64,000 bases of DNA from Erythroxylum novogranatense (GCA_029891385.1 CM057225.1:13367060-13431059), one strand, 5' to 3'; shown: positions 31,277 through 44,406, counted from the stretch's first letter. Numbers and translations are program-made. The notes: a model not told the origin generated them from the sequence alone.

Positions 31277-33185
31277 ACCGAACAACATAACTGGAGCAAG
31301 AAAGCAACATGTGTGAAGATCGTTTAAAGAAAATCCAAATCAAAACAGGTCTTACCTTAGGTAACTATTTATTACGGGCCATAAAGAATCAGAATCAAAG
31401 GGCTTTTAATTTTTTTTATTGTACTAAAACATGTGGCCATTTTGTAAGGATAACTTTTGTATATATATTAAATAAATCCTTTTAATTTTTCAAAAAATTC
31501 ATGTATCATTTATTATTTGAAAACATTTTTAAAGAAGCATTTTTTGGGTGAGTATAATTATAAGATTATTATATTTTCAATTAATGATCCAACTACAAAT
31601 AAGGTAATTTGATATTTATTCTTTTTCTCTTAGATATTTCAAACTACCGTTGTAAAAATTGTAGAAATTTGTAAACCTTTGTCCTTATATTTGTTATCTC
31701 ATCAAGTTAAAGTGAAAACTATGCACATTTCTTGATATTTGTTTTCTTCTTCATCCATTTTCGATTATTAATAAATAAAATAAAGACCATAATTTTGTGT
31801 ACTAGAGTAAAATATGAGAAAATTATCAAGAACTAAGGGATCGTTTGGTTTCACTTCTATTTTTTGTTGTGATTTTTCATTTTTATTTTTATTTTCTTTC
31901 AAATAAAAACAATAACCTATTTGATTGTTAGCATTAATATAACTATATTTTTATCAATGACAATTGCATATTAGACAAAATTTAAGATACATGATATTTT
32001 ATTCAATTAATTTATTTTAATCTCTTACATGATATTTATTTACAAATTATTAATAACAAATATATTTTGTTAAAATAAATAATTTAAAATATTATTTATA
32101 AACTAATATTTATTTTAACATATTTTAATAATTAAATCAAAATTTATATGTAATTTTATATTTTGAATGTATTTTAAATTTAATTATATTTATTAATAAT
32201 TATCAAATTAAATATATTTAATTTAATTTAAAATTTAAATAAAATTATTATGTAAAATTATATTATTCATAATTTTATTAATAATTAATATATTAAACAA
32301 TTAAATAATGTATATTTAGTTAGAAGTAAATTAGGCTATGAAATTATTTTTATAATTTTCATAAATTTTTAATAAAATGAAAATAAAAATAAAAATAAAA
32401 ACTCAAACAAACAAAATTTTAATTGAATTTAAAACAAAAACTAAAAAATAGAAATAAACATTTGTCAAGTTTTTTGGCTTTAATGTGATTTTTAATATTA
32501 TTTTTAAATTTAATATATATGTATATATGCTTATTTATATTTAATAATTAATAATTTATTAATTTTTATCTTGATTTGATTGACTATTAGCTGAATATAT
32601 AATATTTCTTTATTAAATTGCTTTTAAAATCTTACTAATGTAATTTATTTATTCATTTTATTTTAGTTCTTTATGAAATAATTTTAAATATTTTAAATAA
32701 TGATATTAGTTTTAATAATTAAAAATATATTAACAATTTGTGAACATATATGTAAGATATTAAAATAAAATTTCGTAATAATTTATTATGATCACTAATA
32801 AATATGTAAATATATCAAAAATATATAAAAGAAACATAGAATTATAACTCGTCCATCGAAATCCTGGTAGGGCACAGGTTACTTGTTTCTCTACAGGCTA
32901 TATTTTTGATGGTCTTGTCCTGTTAGTTTTGTACATAGAAATACAGTATATGTAACTCATATTTACTTTCTTAAAGTGCTGAATAAATAAACATATTATA
33001 TACAACAATAATAAATTAATAAAATTTAGTTTGGAGAAATAAAGTAATATACAATCTTACTCTTAATTAATAAAAATCTAGTTTGGAGAAATATATTATC
33101 CATATGGGGTTATTCATATTTGACAATCGATTAATTGCATTAGTTGTTAGATGATTCCATCTTCTAAAATTGATCATTGAATTAT
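31277..33185. other. AT-rich spacer
   Basis: Very AT-rich sequence without a supportable gene, containing the foldback-like segment at 31836-32480 and the left flank of the copia insertion. Confidence 0.5.
31836..32480. repeat. possible foldback/MITE-like element
   Basis: The left side (TTTCACTTCTATTTTTTG, then CATTTTTATTTTTATTTTC) is matched in inverted orientation on the right (GAAAATAAAAATAAAAATAA, then AAAAAATAGAAATAAAC). The inverted parts are low-complexity and no secure target duplication was found, so this could be chance similarity in AT-rich DNA. Confidence 0.3.
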
Positions 33186-33190
33186 ATTAG
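33186..33190. repeat. target-site duplication ATTAG, left of the copia element
   Basis: ATTAG directly followed by TGTTATAA, the complement of the LTR end. The same five bases follow the other end at 39172-39176. Confidence 0.75.
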
Positions 33191-33325
33191 TGTTATAAAC
33201 GATTTGGTGTTGCTTCGTTAAAACCTTATCGTGAAAACCCAAGAGGGATAAAAACCATGATAAGGGAAAAGAGTGCATCTAAGTAAGCTCCCTCATTTAA
33301 CGAATGAGCTCTTCTTCATAAATTT

Positions 33326-36300
33326 CTTAGATGTCGATTCCAATCTCGTGGACATGCTTCCAGAAAGGTATAGTAGGAAGTGCCTTTGTGAAAGGATCCG
33401 CATTGTTGCTTGATTGAATATACCGATGTTGATTTCTTTGCTCTTGTCGAGATCTTGGGTGAATTGGAAAAATTTCGAGGGATATGTTTGGTTCTATCAT
33501 TTTGATATAACCCTCCTTTATTTGAGCGATACATGCCGCATTGTCTTCAAATATGATTGTTGGTTCTTTGTTGGTCGATAAACCACAAGTTGTTAAAATA
33601 TGGTGCGTCATTGACCTTAACCATACACATTTTCGACTTGCTTCATGAAGTGCAATGATTTCAAAGATGATTTGAAGAAGTAGCAACAAGTGTTTGTTTC
33701 GTGAACGCCAAGAAATTGCAAAGGCCTCCATACGTAAATACATAACCAGCTTTGAGATCTAGCTTTATGCGATCCGATAAGTAACTCGTGATCTGCATAA
33801 CCAACCAAAACTTGTTTTGCATTTTAGTGTAAAATAATCCCAAATCAATTGTACCTCAAGATAATCTAATAGATGTTTAATTCCATTCCAATGCCTTTTC
33901 GTAGAGATGAACTAAATCTTACTAGTAGATTAACAAAGAAAAGCTATATCGTGTCTAGTACAATTAGCAAGATACATGAGCTCCTATCGCACTTAGATAT
34001 GACGCTTTTGAATTAAGAACTTTTGTTTTCTTCGCAGGGCTTAAATGGATCATTCTCAACATTGCGATCTACCAACCATCGGTGTACTTAATGGAGTTGC
34101 TTTATCCATACTAAAACGCCTCAATACCTTTTCTCAGATATGTCGATTGATGCATTAAAGATTCCGCTTGGTCTATGTTCAATTTGCGCACCAAGACAAT
34201 ATTTAGTTTTTCCAAGATCTTTCATTTCAAATTCCTTCTTTAAGTACACTCATCGCTTCTTGGATTTCTTTAGAAGTACCAATGATATTCAAATCGTCAA
34301 CATAGACAAATGATAATCACATATCCGGATATTATTTTCTTTATAAAACGCAAGGGCAAATAGGACTATTTACATATCCTTTCTTTGATAGATACTCGCT
34401 AGACGATTGTACCACACGCGTCCGATTGCTTTAGTCCATATAAGGATCTTTGCAATTTGATCACATACATTTCCTTTGATTGTGATTTTAATGTCAGAGG
34501 CATTTGAATCCTTCAGAATTTTCATGTAAATATCACTATCAAGTGATCCGCATGTAAGTCAGAATAACATCCATAAGACGATTTCCGCTTTCAATAACTG
34601 TTAAGTCGATTAAATATCTAAACGTAATTGTATCCATAACAGAGAGTATGTTTGTTCATAGTCAATTCGGGTCTTTGAGAAAACCTTGTGCAACAAGTCG
34701 AGCTTTGATCTCACAATCTCATTTTTCTCATTTCGCTTTGAATAAAACCCATTTGTAACCTATGTGCTTTACACTTTGGGGTGTAAGGACAATAGGTCCA
34801 AACACATTACGCTTGTTAAGAGAATTTAATTCACCTTCAATAGATCTTTCCATCGAACCCAATCATGTCTATTTTGACATTCAATGATAGATCTTGGTTC
34901 GGATCTTCATTTTCATTGAGGATATCACATGCTATAGCATAAGAAAATATTGCATCTATCTCTTTCATATCATTCCTGCTCCATAATTCTTTTGTATGAA
35001 TATAATTAATTGCGATTTCTTGATTAATATCGGTTTGGTCTCTTCGGGACACTATCCTCATCTTGTGTTTCTAAAGGAACACTTTTATCTATCTTGGGGT
35101 CATTAATCACATTTGCTCCTTTTCTTTTTGAGGATTTTATCTTTGAACCGATTGGTCTACCACGCCTCACGCGTGTCGTAGATTCATGAGTGACCATATT
35201 CTCGATTGTCCTTTTGGGATTTCAATCCGAGGGAGCATTTACACCGGTATAAATGATTTAGTCACTCTTTTGTATCCGTGAAAGCATCCGAATTGATTTG
35301 CAATTCTTTGCAAATGCACAATTCTTTGCACTTCGCTTCGCATTGTTTTGTCGTTGATCGAGATACAATAATGATGGTTCGCACTATGTAATTTCTTTCA
35401 TCAGCTGTTTATTATCTCCTCCTAATGTCGGGAAAGTATTTTCATCAAAATGACAATCAACAAAACGTGCTGTAAACATATCACTTGTTTGAGGTTCAAG
35501 ATATCTAATAATAGATTTACTTTCATAACCGACATATATCCCAATCTTCTTTGAGGTCCCATTTTACTACGCTGTGGTGGTGCAATAGGCACATATATCG
35601 CATACAACCAAAATTCTCAAATGGGAGATATTTGGCTCTTGACCAAATGCAAGTCAGAGTGGGAGTATGTATGATATGCACTTGGTCGGATGCTAATTAA
35701 TGCCTCAAAGATGTAAAATTGCATGACCCCATACTAAAATTGGAAGCTTTGTTCTCATCATCAATGGTCTAGCAATAAGTCAAGGCGTTTAATTAAAGAT
35801 TCGCTAAACCATTTTGAGTATGCACATAAGCAACAGGATGCTCGACCATAATCCCAAATGACATACAATAGTCATTGAAAGTTTGGGATGTGAATTCACC
35901 AAGATTATCGAGTCCGACTTTCTTTATTGTATAGTCGAAATTGTGCTCGTAATTTAATAATTTGTGCAAGAAATCTTGAAAATGCCATATTACGAGTTGA
36001 TAGTAGACAAACGTGAGACCATCTGCTGAGGCATCTATCAATACCATAAAATATCGAAATGGTCAACATGGTGGATGAATTGGTCCACATATATCACCTC
36101 AATACGCTCAAGAAAAGTAGGTGATTCCAATTTTATTTTAGCCGGTGATGGCCTTATGATCGCTTTTCCAAGAGAACAAGATGTACATGGACTCTTATTT
36201 ATTCGAGTAATCATTTTGTTACTCAATGGATGTCCATGTGTATTCTCAATTATTTTCGTGATCATTGTTGATCCCGGATGACCCAGACGATCACGCCAAA

Positions 36301-38003
36301 TAGAGATTATCAAGGATCAATGTGTTTTGCTTTAACTACCATATTAGATTCCATCACATTTATATATGTATAATGCAATCCAAGAGGGAGCATTGGTAGT
36401 TTTTCCAATATGTTTATCTTTCCCGATTGACAGTCAGAAGATACATATATTTCATATTTCCTCGATTCAGATCGAGTATCATATTTATGAGAATATATAT
36501 CATTAAAACTCAACAAATTTCTTTTTAGACTTTAGCAAATAAGGCATCATGTATCGAGAACTTTGTGCTATTTGGTATTGTGAAATTGGCCTCGCAATTC
36601 CTTCAATCAAGTCTATAGACTGATATTGTGTTCACAATTGTTTTTGTTGGTTTTAATTACGAAAAGAACCTTTATCTTTCGTGATAGTGTGCGTTGTGCC
36701 ACTATCTGGTATGCATAAATTATCATAATTTGCGCTCCTCTTACGTAATCGATCCATATCAAAACTTCGTAAAAATAAATAATCTAATGAGAAAATTATG
36801 CAAGAATAAAGAAAAGAGATGTTATGTTAACTTAAAACAATATCAGAATTGAAACTAGTAACATAACAAGCAATTGAAATCGAGTGATATAATAAGCATA
36901 ATAATACTTAACACAAACATAAGTACATTATTTTAATTGCATCGCCACCAACAATGTCCCGATCCACAAAATCATCAAGAAAATCCAAGCATTCGGATAT
37001 GTAGAGTCATCTCAAGGATTATGATTCTTAATGAAATCAAAATCAAAAGTACCAAAGTCATTGATTCACCTAAAGGGTGTTGTTCAAGAAATTCACTTCC
37101 TTTTTTTCCTTTTAAGGATGCTTTGTAGAAATCGACATAGATGTTCGTGAACTCGACAAACTTTAGCCCAATGTCCTTTTGCACCACATCTAAGGCAAGA
37201 ATCTCCTCAAGTCCTATAAGAACTTCCATGAACATCATTAATATGGTGCTTGTTATTATAAAGGCTCGTATTTCTTTGAAGAGAGTTATATGGATAACTT
37301 CCTCGCCACGCCCACGACCACCAATTACCTAATGTAGTTACGACCATGGCCACGACCACGGCCACGACCGACCACGACTAGGCCCATGATGATTTTTTCT
37401 TTCATTTCAATTGTAATATTTGCTTCGAAATGCCGCCACCAAGAGGGCGGGATTGATGATTTTCATCAAAAGTTCATTATTCTTCTTGCCATTTCAAGGA
37501 GGCATGAAATCGGTCGAGTATTTTTAAATCCACGACTCGATATTGTTGTTGCAATGTTACATTTGTCACGTGGAAGGTAGAGTATGTTTTTCTAACATAT
37601 CTTCCTCAAATGATTGTTTGCCCACAAAATTGTAGTTATGAGACAATTCTAAACATAAATGAGTTATACTTTCATCGACCTTTTAAAATCTTGGGCGTAA
37701 AGCGCCCATTCATCACGGTAGCGGAAGTAAAACTTCCTTTCATGGTCATATCTTTCTTGTAAATTTTTCCACGAATGACTTGGATCTTTAATCGTGAGGT
37801 ATTCTCTTTTAATCCCTCATCAAGATGACGACGAACGAAGATCATCGCTTTGGCTTTATCTTGTTTTGATGTCAGATATTTTCTTTAATGGTATCTAAAA
37901 GATCCATTGATTCAAGATGCATTTCGACATCAATCATCCACGGCATATAATTATTGCCCGCAACATCAAGAGCAAATAACTCAATTTTGGCAAGATTGGA
38001 CAT
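33326..38003 (-). pseudogene. copia gag-pol, degenerate
   Basis: The gag start at 38003 reads MSNLAKIELFALDVAGNNY. A complete CCHC zinc knuckle (CLRCGAKGHWAKVC) is at 37156-37197. The pre-integrase domain at 36038-36313 has RDRLGHPGS and an SPCTSCSLGK cysteine pair. The integrase core follows at 35793-36113 (FVYYQLV region, LDNLGEFTSQTFNDYC, EHPVAYVHTQNGLA). The linker near 35422-35607 has PPQRSKMGPQRRLG. The reverse transcriptase keeps FVYVDDLNIIGT (YVDD codons 34293-34304). RNase H at 33327-33743 has ALHEASRKCVWLRSM and FEDNAACIAQ, with a frame change after EGYIK. In active copies one polyprotein supplies capsid, protease, integrase and polymerase; here the reading needs repeated frame changes, so no protein is expected. 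Confidence 0.9.
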
Positions 38004-38434
38004 GTTGGCAACTATTATACAATGTAGAGAAATAATTAAGGCAGCTTATTCAAAGAGATATTACATTAAATAAATTACATGCCTGCTCAAATGCTATGCT
38101 AAGAAGAACATAGGGATCATAATACATGGTATTACTAAGAGAAAATATATGCGAACCGAATTATCTAAATCTATACTAAGAATGAGACAAAGATATATAA
38201 TGATTAGAATTATACAAAATATAAAATAGCGGACAACATTTGAAAATTTTTGTAAGAAATTTGAGGTAAGAAATAGAGTGCATGGATGAAGTAAATTATG
38301 AATGAGTGGTATCTATTTATAGAAAGAATTTTTTTTACCGCTTACCTAGTCATTATAAAGTTACCATATATATATATATACATATATTACAGTTATATAT
38401 ATAGCCGTTATACTTTTTTTATATTTTTATATTT

Positions 38435-38526
38435 TTATTAAACATTGATGATGTATACTATACAATAAATTACGATATGTTTATTAAACATCGATGATGT
38501 ATACTATACAATAAATTACGATATGT
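38435..38526. repeat. 46-bp tandem duplication in the copia leader
   Basis: TTATTAAACATTGATGATGT begins at 38435 and again, with one change, at 38481. Each copy includes ATACTATACAATAAATTACG. Confidence 0.9.
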
Positions 38527-38800
38527 ATTTAGAGGTGGTAATAACTTTTCATTATTAAAAGAAGGTAAAAAAATGAGTCGCCTATAATTTGTTTTAATCA
38601 TATCATAAGTAGAAATAATGTAGATAAAAGAAGAACTTTATTTTAACAACATCGTAATTAGGATAAATAAACCAAGAACTTACGTTTGTTTGATGTCGAA
38701 ACCGAAGAACGTTTGTATGATATAGGTAGATGGAAGAACCTTACGATCGTTGATGTAGATAAGTTCGAATTTAGAAACGAGAGCTTCGTCTTGATAACGT

Positions 38801-39171
38801 GTTATAAAACCAAACTAAAATGTAAGAATATTTGGGAGAGAGAATTCTTCTTTTGAAAAATGGTGTCTCATACATCAAGTTAACCCTTCTATTTATAAGA
38901 CATTTTAACCACCTAACACATGATCGCGATCACCATATATATTATTATCGTTAGGTAAAACCCAACCAATAACCCATCTACCTCATTCTTGTGTTAGGTA
39001 AAACCTAACTAATAACTATCTACCTCATTCTTGTGTTAGGTAAAACCTAACCAATAACTATCTACCTCATTCTTGTGTTAGGTAAAACCAAACCAATCCA
39101 TATGTACATTAACTATGAAATGGTACGTCTACAATTAGTGATACACCATATTATTTCTATCTTTTATAACA
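38801..39171 (-). repeat. copia 5' LTR (371 bp)
   Basis: The minus strand starts TGTTATAAAAG at 39171 and ends TTTTATAACA at 38801, so the LTR has near 10-bp inverted ends. A TATAAATA box lies at 38890-38897. The sequence just inside the LTR (CGTTATCAAGACGAAGCT, 38800 downward) is where the tRNA primer site should be. Confidence 0.8.
38951..39115. repeat. 42-bp tandem repeat inside the copia LTR
   Basis: TTAGGTAAAACC recurs at 38951, 38994, 39036 and 39078, with TATCTACCTCATTCTTGTG between. The spacing is 43, 42 and 42 bp. It sits upstream of the LTR TATA box on the minus strand, in U3. Confidence 0.95.
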
Positions 39172-39176
39172 ATTAG
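39172..39176. repeat. target-site duplication ATTAG, right of the copia element
   Basis: Partner of 33186-33190, directly after TTTTATAACA. Confidence 0.75.
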
Positions 39177-39488
39177 TTATTTGTCTGCAATCGTGCAGTT
39201 TTTCTAAATACGACGATTTGATATAAATCAGCTAACTATTGGGGTTATTACTAAACATGAATCAGCTAATTCTTACCTGATTCGTTGTTGACCAAACGCA
39301 GCCAATATGTTTTCTTTGAACAAATAAGCTGATTCATTCATTTAAAAGATAGGGTTTCTAACAAATAAATAATAATAAATAGAAACATAAACTCTTCCAT
39401 AAACCTCGCATCTCTGTTCCAAGGCACCTCTAGCTCTGCTCAATTTTTGTCGCAAATCTTCTAAACTCGAGTCTCTCCAACTTCGACC
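39177..39488 (+). promoter_or_regulatory. VDAC promoter and 5' UTR remnant
   Basis: Only 312 bp separate the copia target duplication from the VDAC ATG. An AT-rich stretch (AAATAAATAATAATAAATAG, about 39363-39382) could serve as core promoter, followed by a pyrimidine-rich 5' UTR (CTCTGTTCC, CTCGAGTCTCTCCAACTTCG). The start site is inferred. Confidence 0.5.
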
Positions 39489-41768
39489 ATGAGCAAGGGA
39501 CCTGGACTCTTCTCTGACTTCGGCAAGAAAGCCAGAGGTAGTTCTCCCTCCCTCTCTCTTTCTCTTATCTACTTGTCTACTGTCTCGCTGTTGAACATAT
39601 TTGCTGACCAAATCCCCTTTATTGTTCCACAGATTCGCTCACTAAGGACTACATCTCCGACCAGAAGATAACAATCTCTACTTTAAGCGAATCTGGAGTG
39701 GTTCGTAACTGTAATCCCCTTTTAACTCCTTTGTTTCCTTGTAGTTTTTTCGCTTTTACTTCTCCTTGGCATTGCAGTTCATTGCTGACTCTGTTCTTTG
39801 CTTGGATCCAGCTTGTGTAATCTGTTTCTTTTGAGTAAGACCAAGCTTTACTCTTTGTTTCGTGCCTGTTTTCTGGTACCAATGTTTTCTACCTGATGCT
39901 TTTGGTATCGTACGGTTTTGCCTGTTCTCATTGACATTTGCATTCATTGGTTTGACACTCACACACAGACAGAGAGCTAAGTGGGTATCGTTAGGTTTGG
40001 TTATGGATACCCATTTTCATGTTTTTACATTTGAATAACCCCATATGGATGTTTTTTTGCCCCGATTAGATGTTCTTATTTATCAGATTCGGTTTTATTT
40101 TTTAGCTTTTCACTTTTCATCAAAATTACCAATGTCTCCCATTGTCTTTCTCTGTTATTAGTGGTTCTTGTCTTTCTAACATTTTTGCAGCAATTCATCT
40201 TGAGAATACTTTTCTTATCATTTAGGGTTCTTGAGAGATGTTGTGCTGTCTGCATGTCAAATCCTGACTTCCCAAGTTAGCTTTTGGTTAGTTTCTTTTG
40301 ATAAATTATACTGTTGGAAAGGGTACTAATCAATTTATCCTTCTGAGAAATATGCTTTGAACTCATCTTTGTACATTCTAAGGTCGCATTAAACTTCTAA
40401 TGGTAGATACAATATAATTCATGTTCTGATCAAGTGCCTACATTCAGTTCCATAATATATGTCCTTTTGAGTTTAGGGCCTTAATTTTACACCTCCATAT
40501 GAGTTGAAAAACATTTTATATCTTCTCTTACAGGCCCTGAATTCAAATTTGGTCAAGAAAGGAAGTCTATCTTCGGGGGATGTGACAGCACAATTCAAAC
40601 ACAAGAAAGCTGTATTTGATGTCAAACTTGATACAGAATCAAATGTACGTTCTCACACAGATTTTTGTTTCCATAGTCAAGCTTTGCCTCTCATTGTTTC
40701 TAACTATACTTGTATGGAGCAGATATTAACTACCCTCACCATTACTGATTTCCCAACATCCACAAAAGCTGTTGCTTCTATAAGGCTGCCTGATTATAAC
40801 TCTGGAAAGGTTCTAAGTTTGTTTCTGTTTTAAATTTGTCATGGATCCTTTCCAAAAACTTGGTCCTCACAGCTTTCTGTATTATTTTTATCACAGTTGG
40901 AGGTGCAGTATTTCCATGAACATGCTAGTTTCACTGCAGCTGTTGGTCTGAACAAATCTCCTGCTCTTGATCTGTCGGCAGCCATTGGCACTCCTGGCAT
41001 TGCTTTTGGTGCAGAGGCAACCTATGTGACAGCTTCTGGAGAATTTATGAAATATAACACTGGTGTGAGCTTGACAAAACCAGAGTCCAGTGCTTCGGTG
41101 ATTCTGTAAGTCCCTTTAGTCTCATCTGCGTTAGGAGCTAACCAGCAAAGGAATTGGTTGAGAAAAAGAATCTAACCAGCAAATGAATTCGTTGAGAAAA
41201 AGATACATATATATTTACATGCAGATAAACGAAAGAGGGAGCTTTAATGAGAACCATATATTGAAATGCTGAATAGTTGAGAACTTAAGGGATTAAGGAT
41301 AATCCGCCCTGGACAAAGTCTGATATCTTTATCTTTAGCCTTTAGTTTGTGCTTGAGCAAGCATCATAATTGCATGTAGCATTGTGGAAGAATGAATTGG
41401 AAAAGACGGATAACTTTTTAAACATGGCAATAATGTCTCTCCCTTTCTGATTTCCTTGTAGGGCTGACAAAGGGGACTCCATAAGAGTGTCCTATTTGCA
41501 TCATTTGAACCAGCTGAGGGGGGGTGCTGTGGTAGGAGACATCAGCCGGAGATTCTCCACCAATGAGAACACACTGACAGTTGGATGTTCTTATATAGTT
41601 GATCCTCAGACAGTGCTGAAGGCAAAGCTCAACAATCATGGAAGTCTGGGTGCTCTTCTGCAGCATGAACTGAGGCCCAAGTCATTCCTGACAGTTTCAG
41701 GTGCTTTCGACACCAAAGATTTGCAGAAGACACCCAAATTTGGGATGGCACTATCTTTGAAGCCTTAA
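39489..41768 (+). CDS. VDAC: voltage-dependent anion channel (34-kDa-type mitochondrial porin)
   Basis: Six exons join in phase: 39489-39537, 39633-39700, 40534-40644, 40723-40809, 40897-41105 and 41462-41768, making 276 residues, the usual plant VDAC length. All five introns are GT-AG. The N-terminal helix is MSKGPGLFSDFGKKARD. Middle strands include LPDYNSGKLEVQYFHEHASF and NENTLTVG. The end, RPKSFLTVSGAFDTKD then FGMALSLKP, is the eukaryotic porin signature and the C-terminal beta-signal. VDACs form 19-stranded beta barrels in the mitochondrial outer membrane and pass ATP, ADP and small anions. The sequence is closest in feel to plant 34-kDa porins (AtVDAC2-like); the isoform is an inference. 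No stop or frameshift was found. A copia insertion lies just upstream. Confidence 0.97.
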
Positions 41769-41865
41769 TAGTTATGAGTTTTTTCTGTTACAGCGATGGT
41801 TCATCCAGATTTTACTCTCAAATTTTGTTGATTTTCAATAGACGCATTCTCAAATGAATTTGTCG

Positions 41866-41871
41866 AATAAA
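41866..41871 (+). terminator. candidate poly(A) signal of VDAC
   Basis: AATAAA lies 98 bp after the VDAC stop codon, a usual distance for a plant near-upstream element. The cleavage site cannot be told. Confidence 0.45.
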
Positions 41872-43969
41872 TTTTGACAGGACACAGATGTTGGTTGCAG
41901 CCATGACTAACCGCCCATTGGTTAAGCTTATTATTTTTTGACTGGAGAGGTTTCTTCTTATTACAAACTGGTTTGGCCTAACCTTTTTTGGAGGTTTCTG
42001 TTTGACCTATGCTGAGTTTATGATATTAACTTATTGGCTAAAAGGGCAATTTTCACTCAAATGTGTAGACAAAATTTTAATTTAGGTTTAATGTTTGGAA
42101 GTCTTTTAAAAGAACTCCAAAGAAACGATGTCATTAACAAAAATTTAAAGCTTTGTTTGATCTTGTCAAAATGGGCTTACTATCCTTGTCCATGTTGTCC
42201 TTTGAACACTCTTTGAAGTTTGTCTCTGTCTGTGTCGCCGTCCCTCCTCGTTCGGCGGCTTTATTTTCATTTTTGTTGTTGACTGTCTCTCTAAGTCGTT
42301 AAATTCCAACACGTCTAATGATACTGGAAATCCCTACTTTCAAGAATCAAGTGGTGATTAATGATTGTGCTTGTCTTTTAAATCAAAATGTCCTCTCCCA
42401 TGAAAGATTTATATGACATCATTATTATTGAAATTTGCCTCGTCTGTTGAAATTAAAGACATGAGGGTGTTTTTATAGAGTATTTTGACTTTAACCTATG
42501 AAGTTTGAACTCAATGATAAGAGATTAGTCCCTGAATTAGCTGATGAAGAAATTGAGAAACTTGATTGAATTTGCTGATTGACAAAGTTATTTTAAAAAT
42601 GAGATAGAAATTACTCCTTTGGATATTTAGGATTGTACTTGGTATTGCTTGACATTTTTCTTATTTGAGTTATTTCCTATAACTTGAACATGTAACTAAT
42701 TGGCTATACAAAATTTTATGTAGTATTTACAGCATCTAACAGATCCATTTGCAATAATATTAAAAAGAAAGTGGTTTGCTTATATAGAATAGATGCTTTT
42801 AAAGATTTTATGAAGCTAAAATATTTCAAAAGAAGATTTTTAGATGTTCCAACTACTTAATTACCTCCACTTCAATTGGAATTTTTCACAAAAGCGCTTG
42901 ATGCATAATTAATTTAAAATTCAATTACAATTGTTGGTTGAAAATGTTATATTCATATACTTAATGTTGTACATGTATGTTAGTAATTATGATTTTTCCA
43001 TTGACATGATGCACAATTTCCTAAGAGATTGTTTTATTATTCAAAAGTTAAGTAAAAAAATATCCATATTAAATGAGGATAAAATAAGGAGAAATGTAGC
43101 GAAACTAATGAAATAGATGAGTAGCTAAAAAATATGAAGGAAGAAAATGGGTTGTTATTTAGAAAGAATAAAGAATTAAGGTTGATGTTAATATGATTGT
43201 AGCGAAACAGATGAGTAGCTAAAAAAAAATATGAAGGAAGAAAGTGGCTTGTGATTTAGAAAGAAGAAAGAATTAAGGTTGGTGTTAATATGATTTTAGG
43301 ATTTATTATAATTTCTGTTTAATTTATTATGTTGCTCCAATAAGCACAACATACAACAAGTATGTTTCATTTCTATTGACAAAGAGGAAATATAATCAAA
43401 GGAAAATTGATGTTAAATTCAAAATGGACTGTCATGACTATATTTACATCATTTGGCATTATACAACATGTTTTAGACCTCACTGATGCATAAGTTATGG
43501 AGAAACATCATCTTTACTGACACAATACAACATATGTTTCTTCACCTAATTTACAAAATAACCCAAAATGAAAAATATAGTCAAATCATATACATGACAT
43601 ACAAATATTCATAAATACTAGTGACAATATCATCGAAATGTATCCTTTCTCAAATTGTTGCCTATTGGTCTCACAAGTGGTGCCATCCCTTTTGTTGTTG
43701 AGTGTCCTAATTATTTCTTACCTTTGTGGCTTGTAATTATCTTGAAGTGATGCTAGATTAGTGGTTGGATTTAATATCTTTTGGTTCAAAATACAATTTG
43801 AAAGATCTTAGATCAAAACATGTCTATATTTTCTTTTAGATGTATGTATAGAACTAGCAACCTCTAAAAGTAACAATGGTTAACTAATATGTATATATGT
43901 TTATTATAAACAATGAATATAAGTAAGTACATATTAAACTCATATATTCTACTTTATTGACTAGGTATA
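41872..43969. other. AT-rich intergenic region
   Basis: No gene is supported between the VDAC 3' UTR and the gypsy insertion. It contains the 103-bp tandem duplication listed separately. Confidence 0.5.
43096..43300. repeat. 103-bp tandem duplication
   Basis: GTAGCGAAAC begins at 43096 and 43199. Both copies contain GATGAGTAGCTAAAAAA, ATATGAAGGAAGAAA and AAGAATTAAGGTTG, with several substitutions and small gaps. Confidence 0.85.
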
Positions 43970-43974
43970 CATTC
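43970..43974. repeat. target-site duplication CATTC, left of the gypsy element
   Basis: CATTC, repeated at 53982-53986. Confidence 0.9.
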
Positions 43975-44406
43975 TGGTTCTGCCGGATTCAGGCTGAACG
44001 GTGCGTTGCCGTTTGGATCCATGAGTTGGCAACCTTTTGCGTTGTTCTTCGACGTAAATGTACCTGCAAAACAAGGAAGGCTCGTCGGGGGTGATGTCCC
44101 GATTAGCCCCTCCGACGCTCAAGTAAGTTTTCTGGTGAAGGTGGGAATCGATGCAGAGAAAAACAAATTAGGTTATGATCTCGTACCTCAATTATGGGAA
44201 AAAATACCTTATATATGGAGCAATAGCTAGGTTTAGGTCTTCACGTCGTGTGCATGGAGGTCTCTCACATGGAGACGGGCTGAGGAGAACGTGGATTGGG
44301 CTTGGGCTCGACATAGCCATTGGGTAGGAGATTGATCTTTGATGAATGGACCGATCGCCCACGGGTCGCCTTGATCGGGTCCGCCCAAAGACGGTCAACC
44401 CGATCA
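43975..44406 (-). repeat. gypsy 3' LTR (432 bp)
   Basis: Plus-strand ends are TGGTTCTGCCGG and ACCCGATCA. It aligns with the right LTR over its whole length with about a dozen differences, mostly C/T or G/A, plus two small gaps. A purine tract (AGTAGTAGGGGCTTA on the minus strand) borders it at 44407. Confidence 0.93.

Larger units (their letters stand above)
33191..39171 (-). mobile_element. Ty1/copia retrotransposon lacking its 3' LTR
   Basis: The 5981-bp insertion lies between ATTAG duplications. On the minus strand: 5' LTR (39171-38801), gag start at 38003, CCHC knuckle, integrase, reverse transcriptase and RNase H, in the order that defines copia elements. At the 3' end the internal sequence runs to about 33205 and is joined directly to the last bases of an LTR (TTATAACA). 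Nearly all of the 3' LTR and the polypurine tract are therefore missing. The coding region has many stops and frameshifts. Confidence 0.85.

Noticed and set aside
31836..32480. Complete MITE with target duplications
   Set aside because: A shared TCAAG near both ends is weak in such AT-rich DNA and termini do not align well; kept only as a low-confidence repeat.
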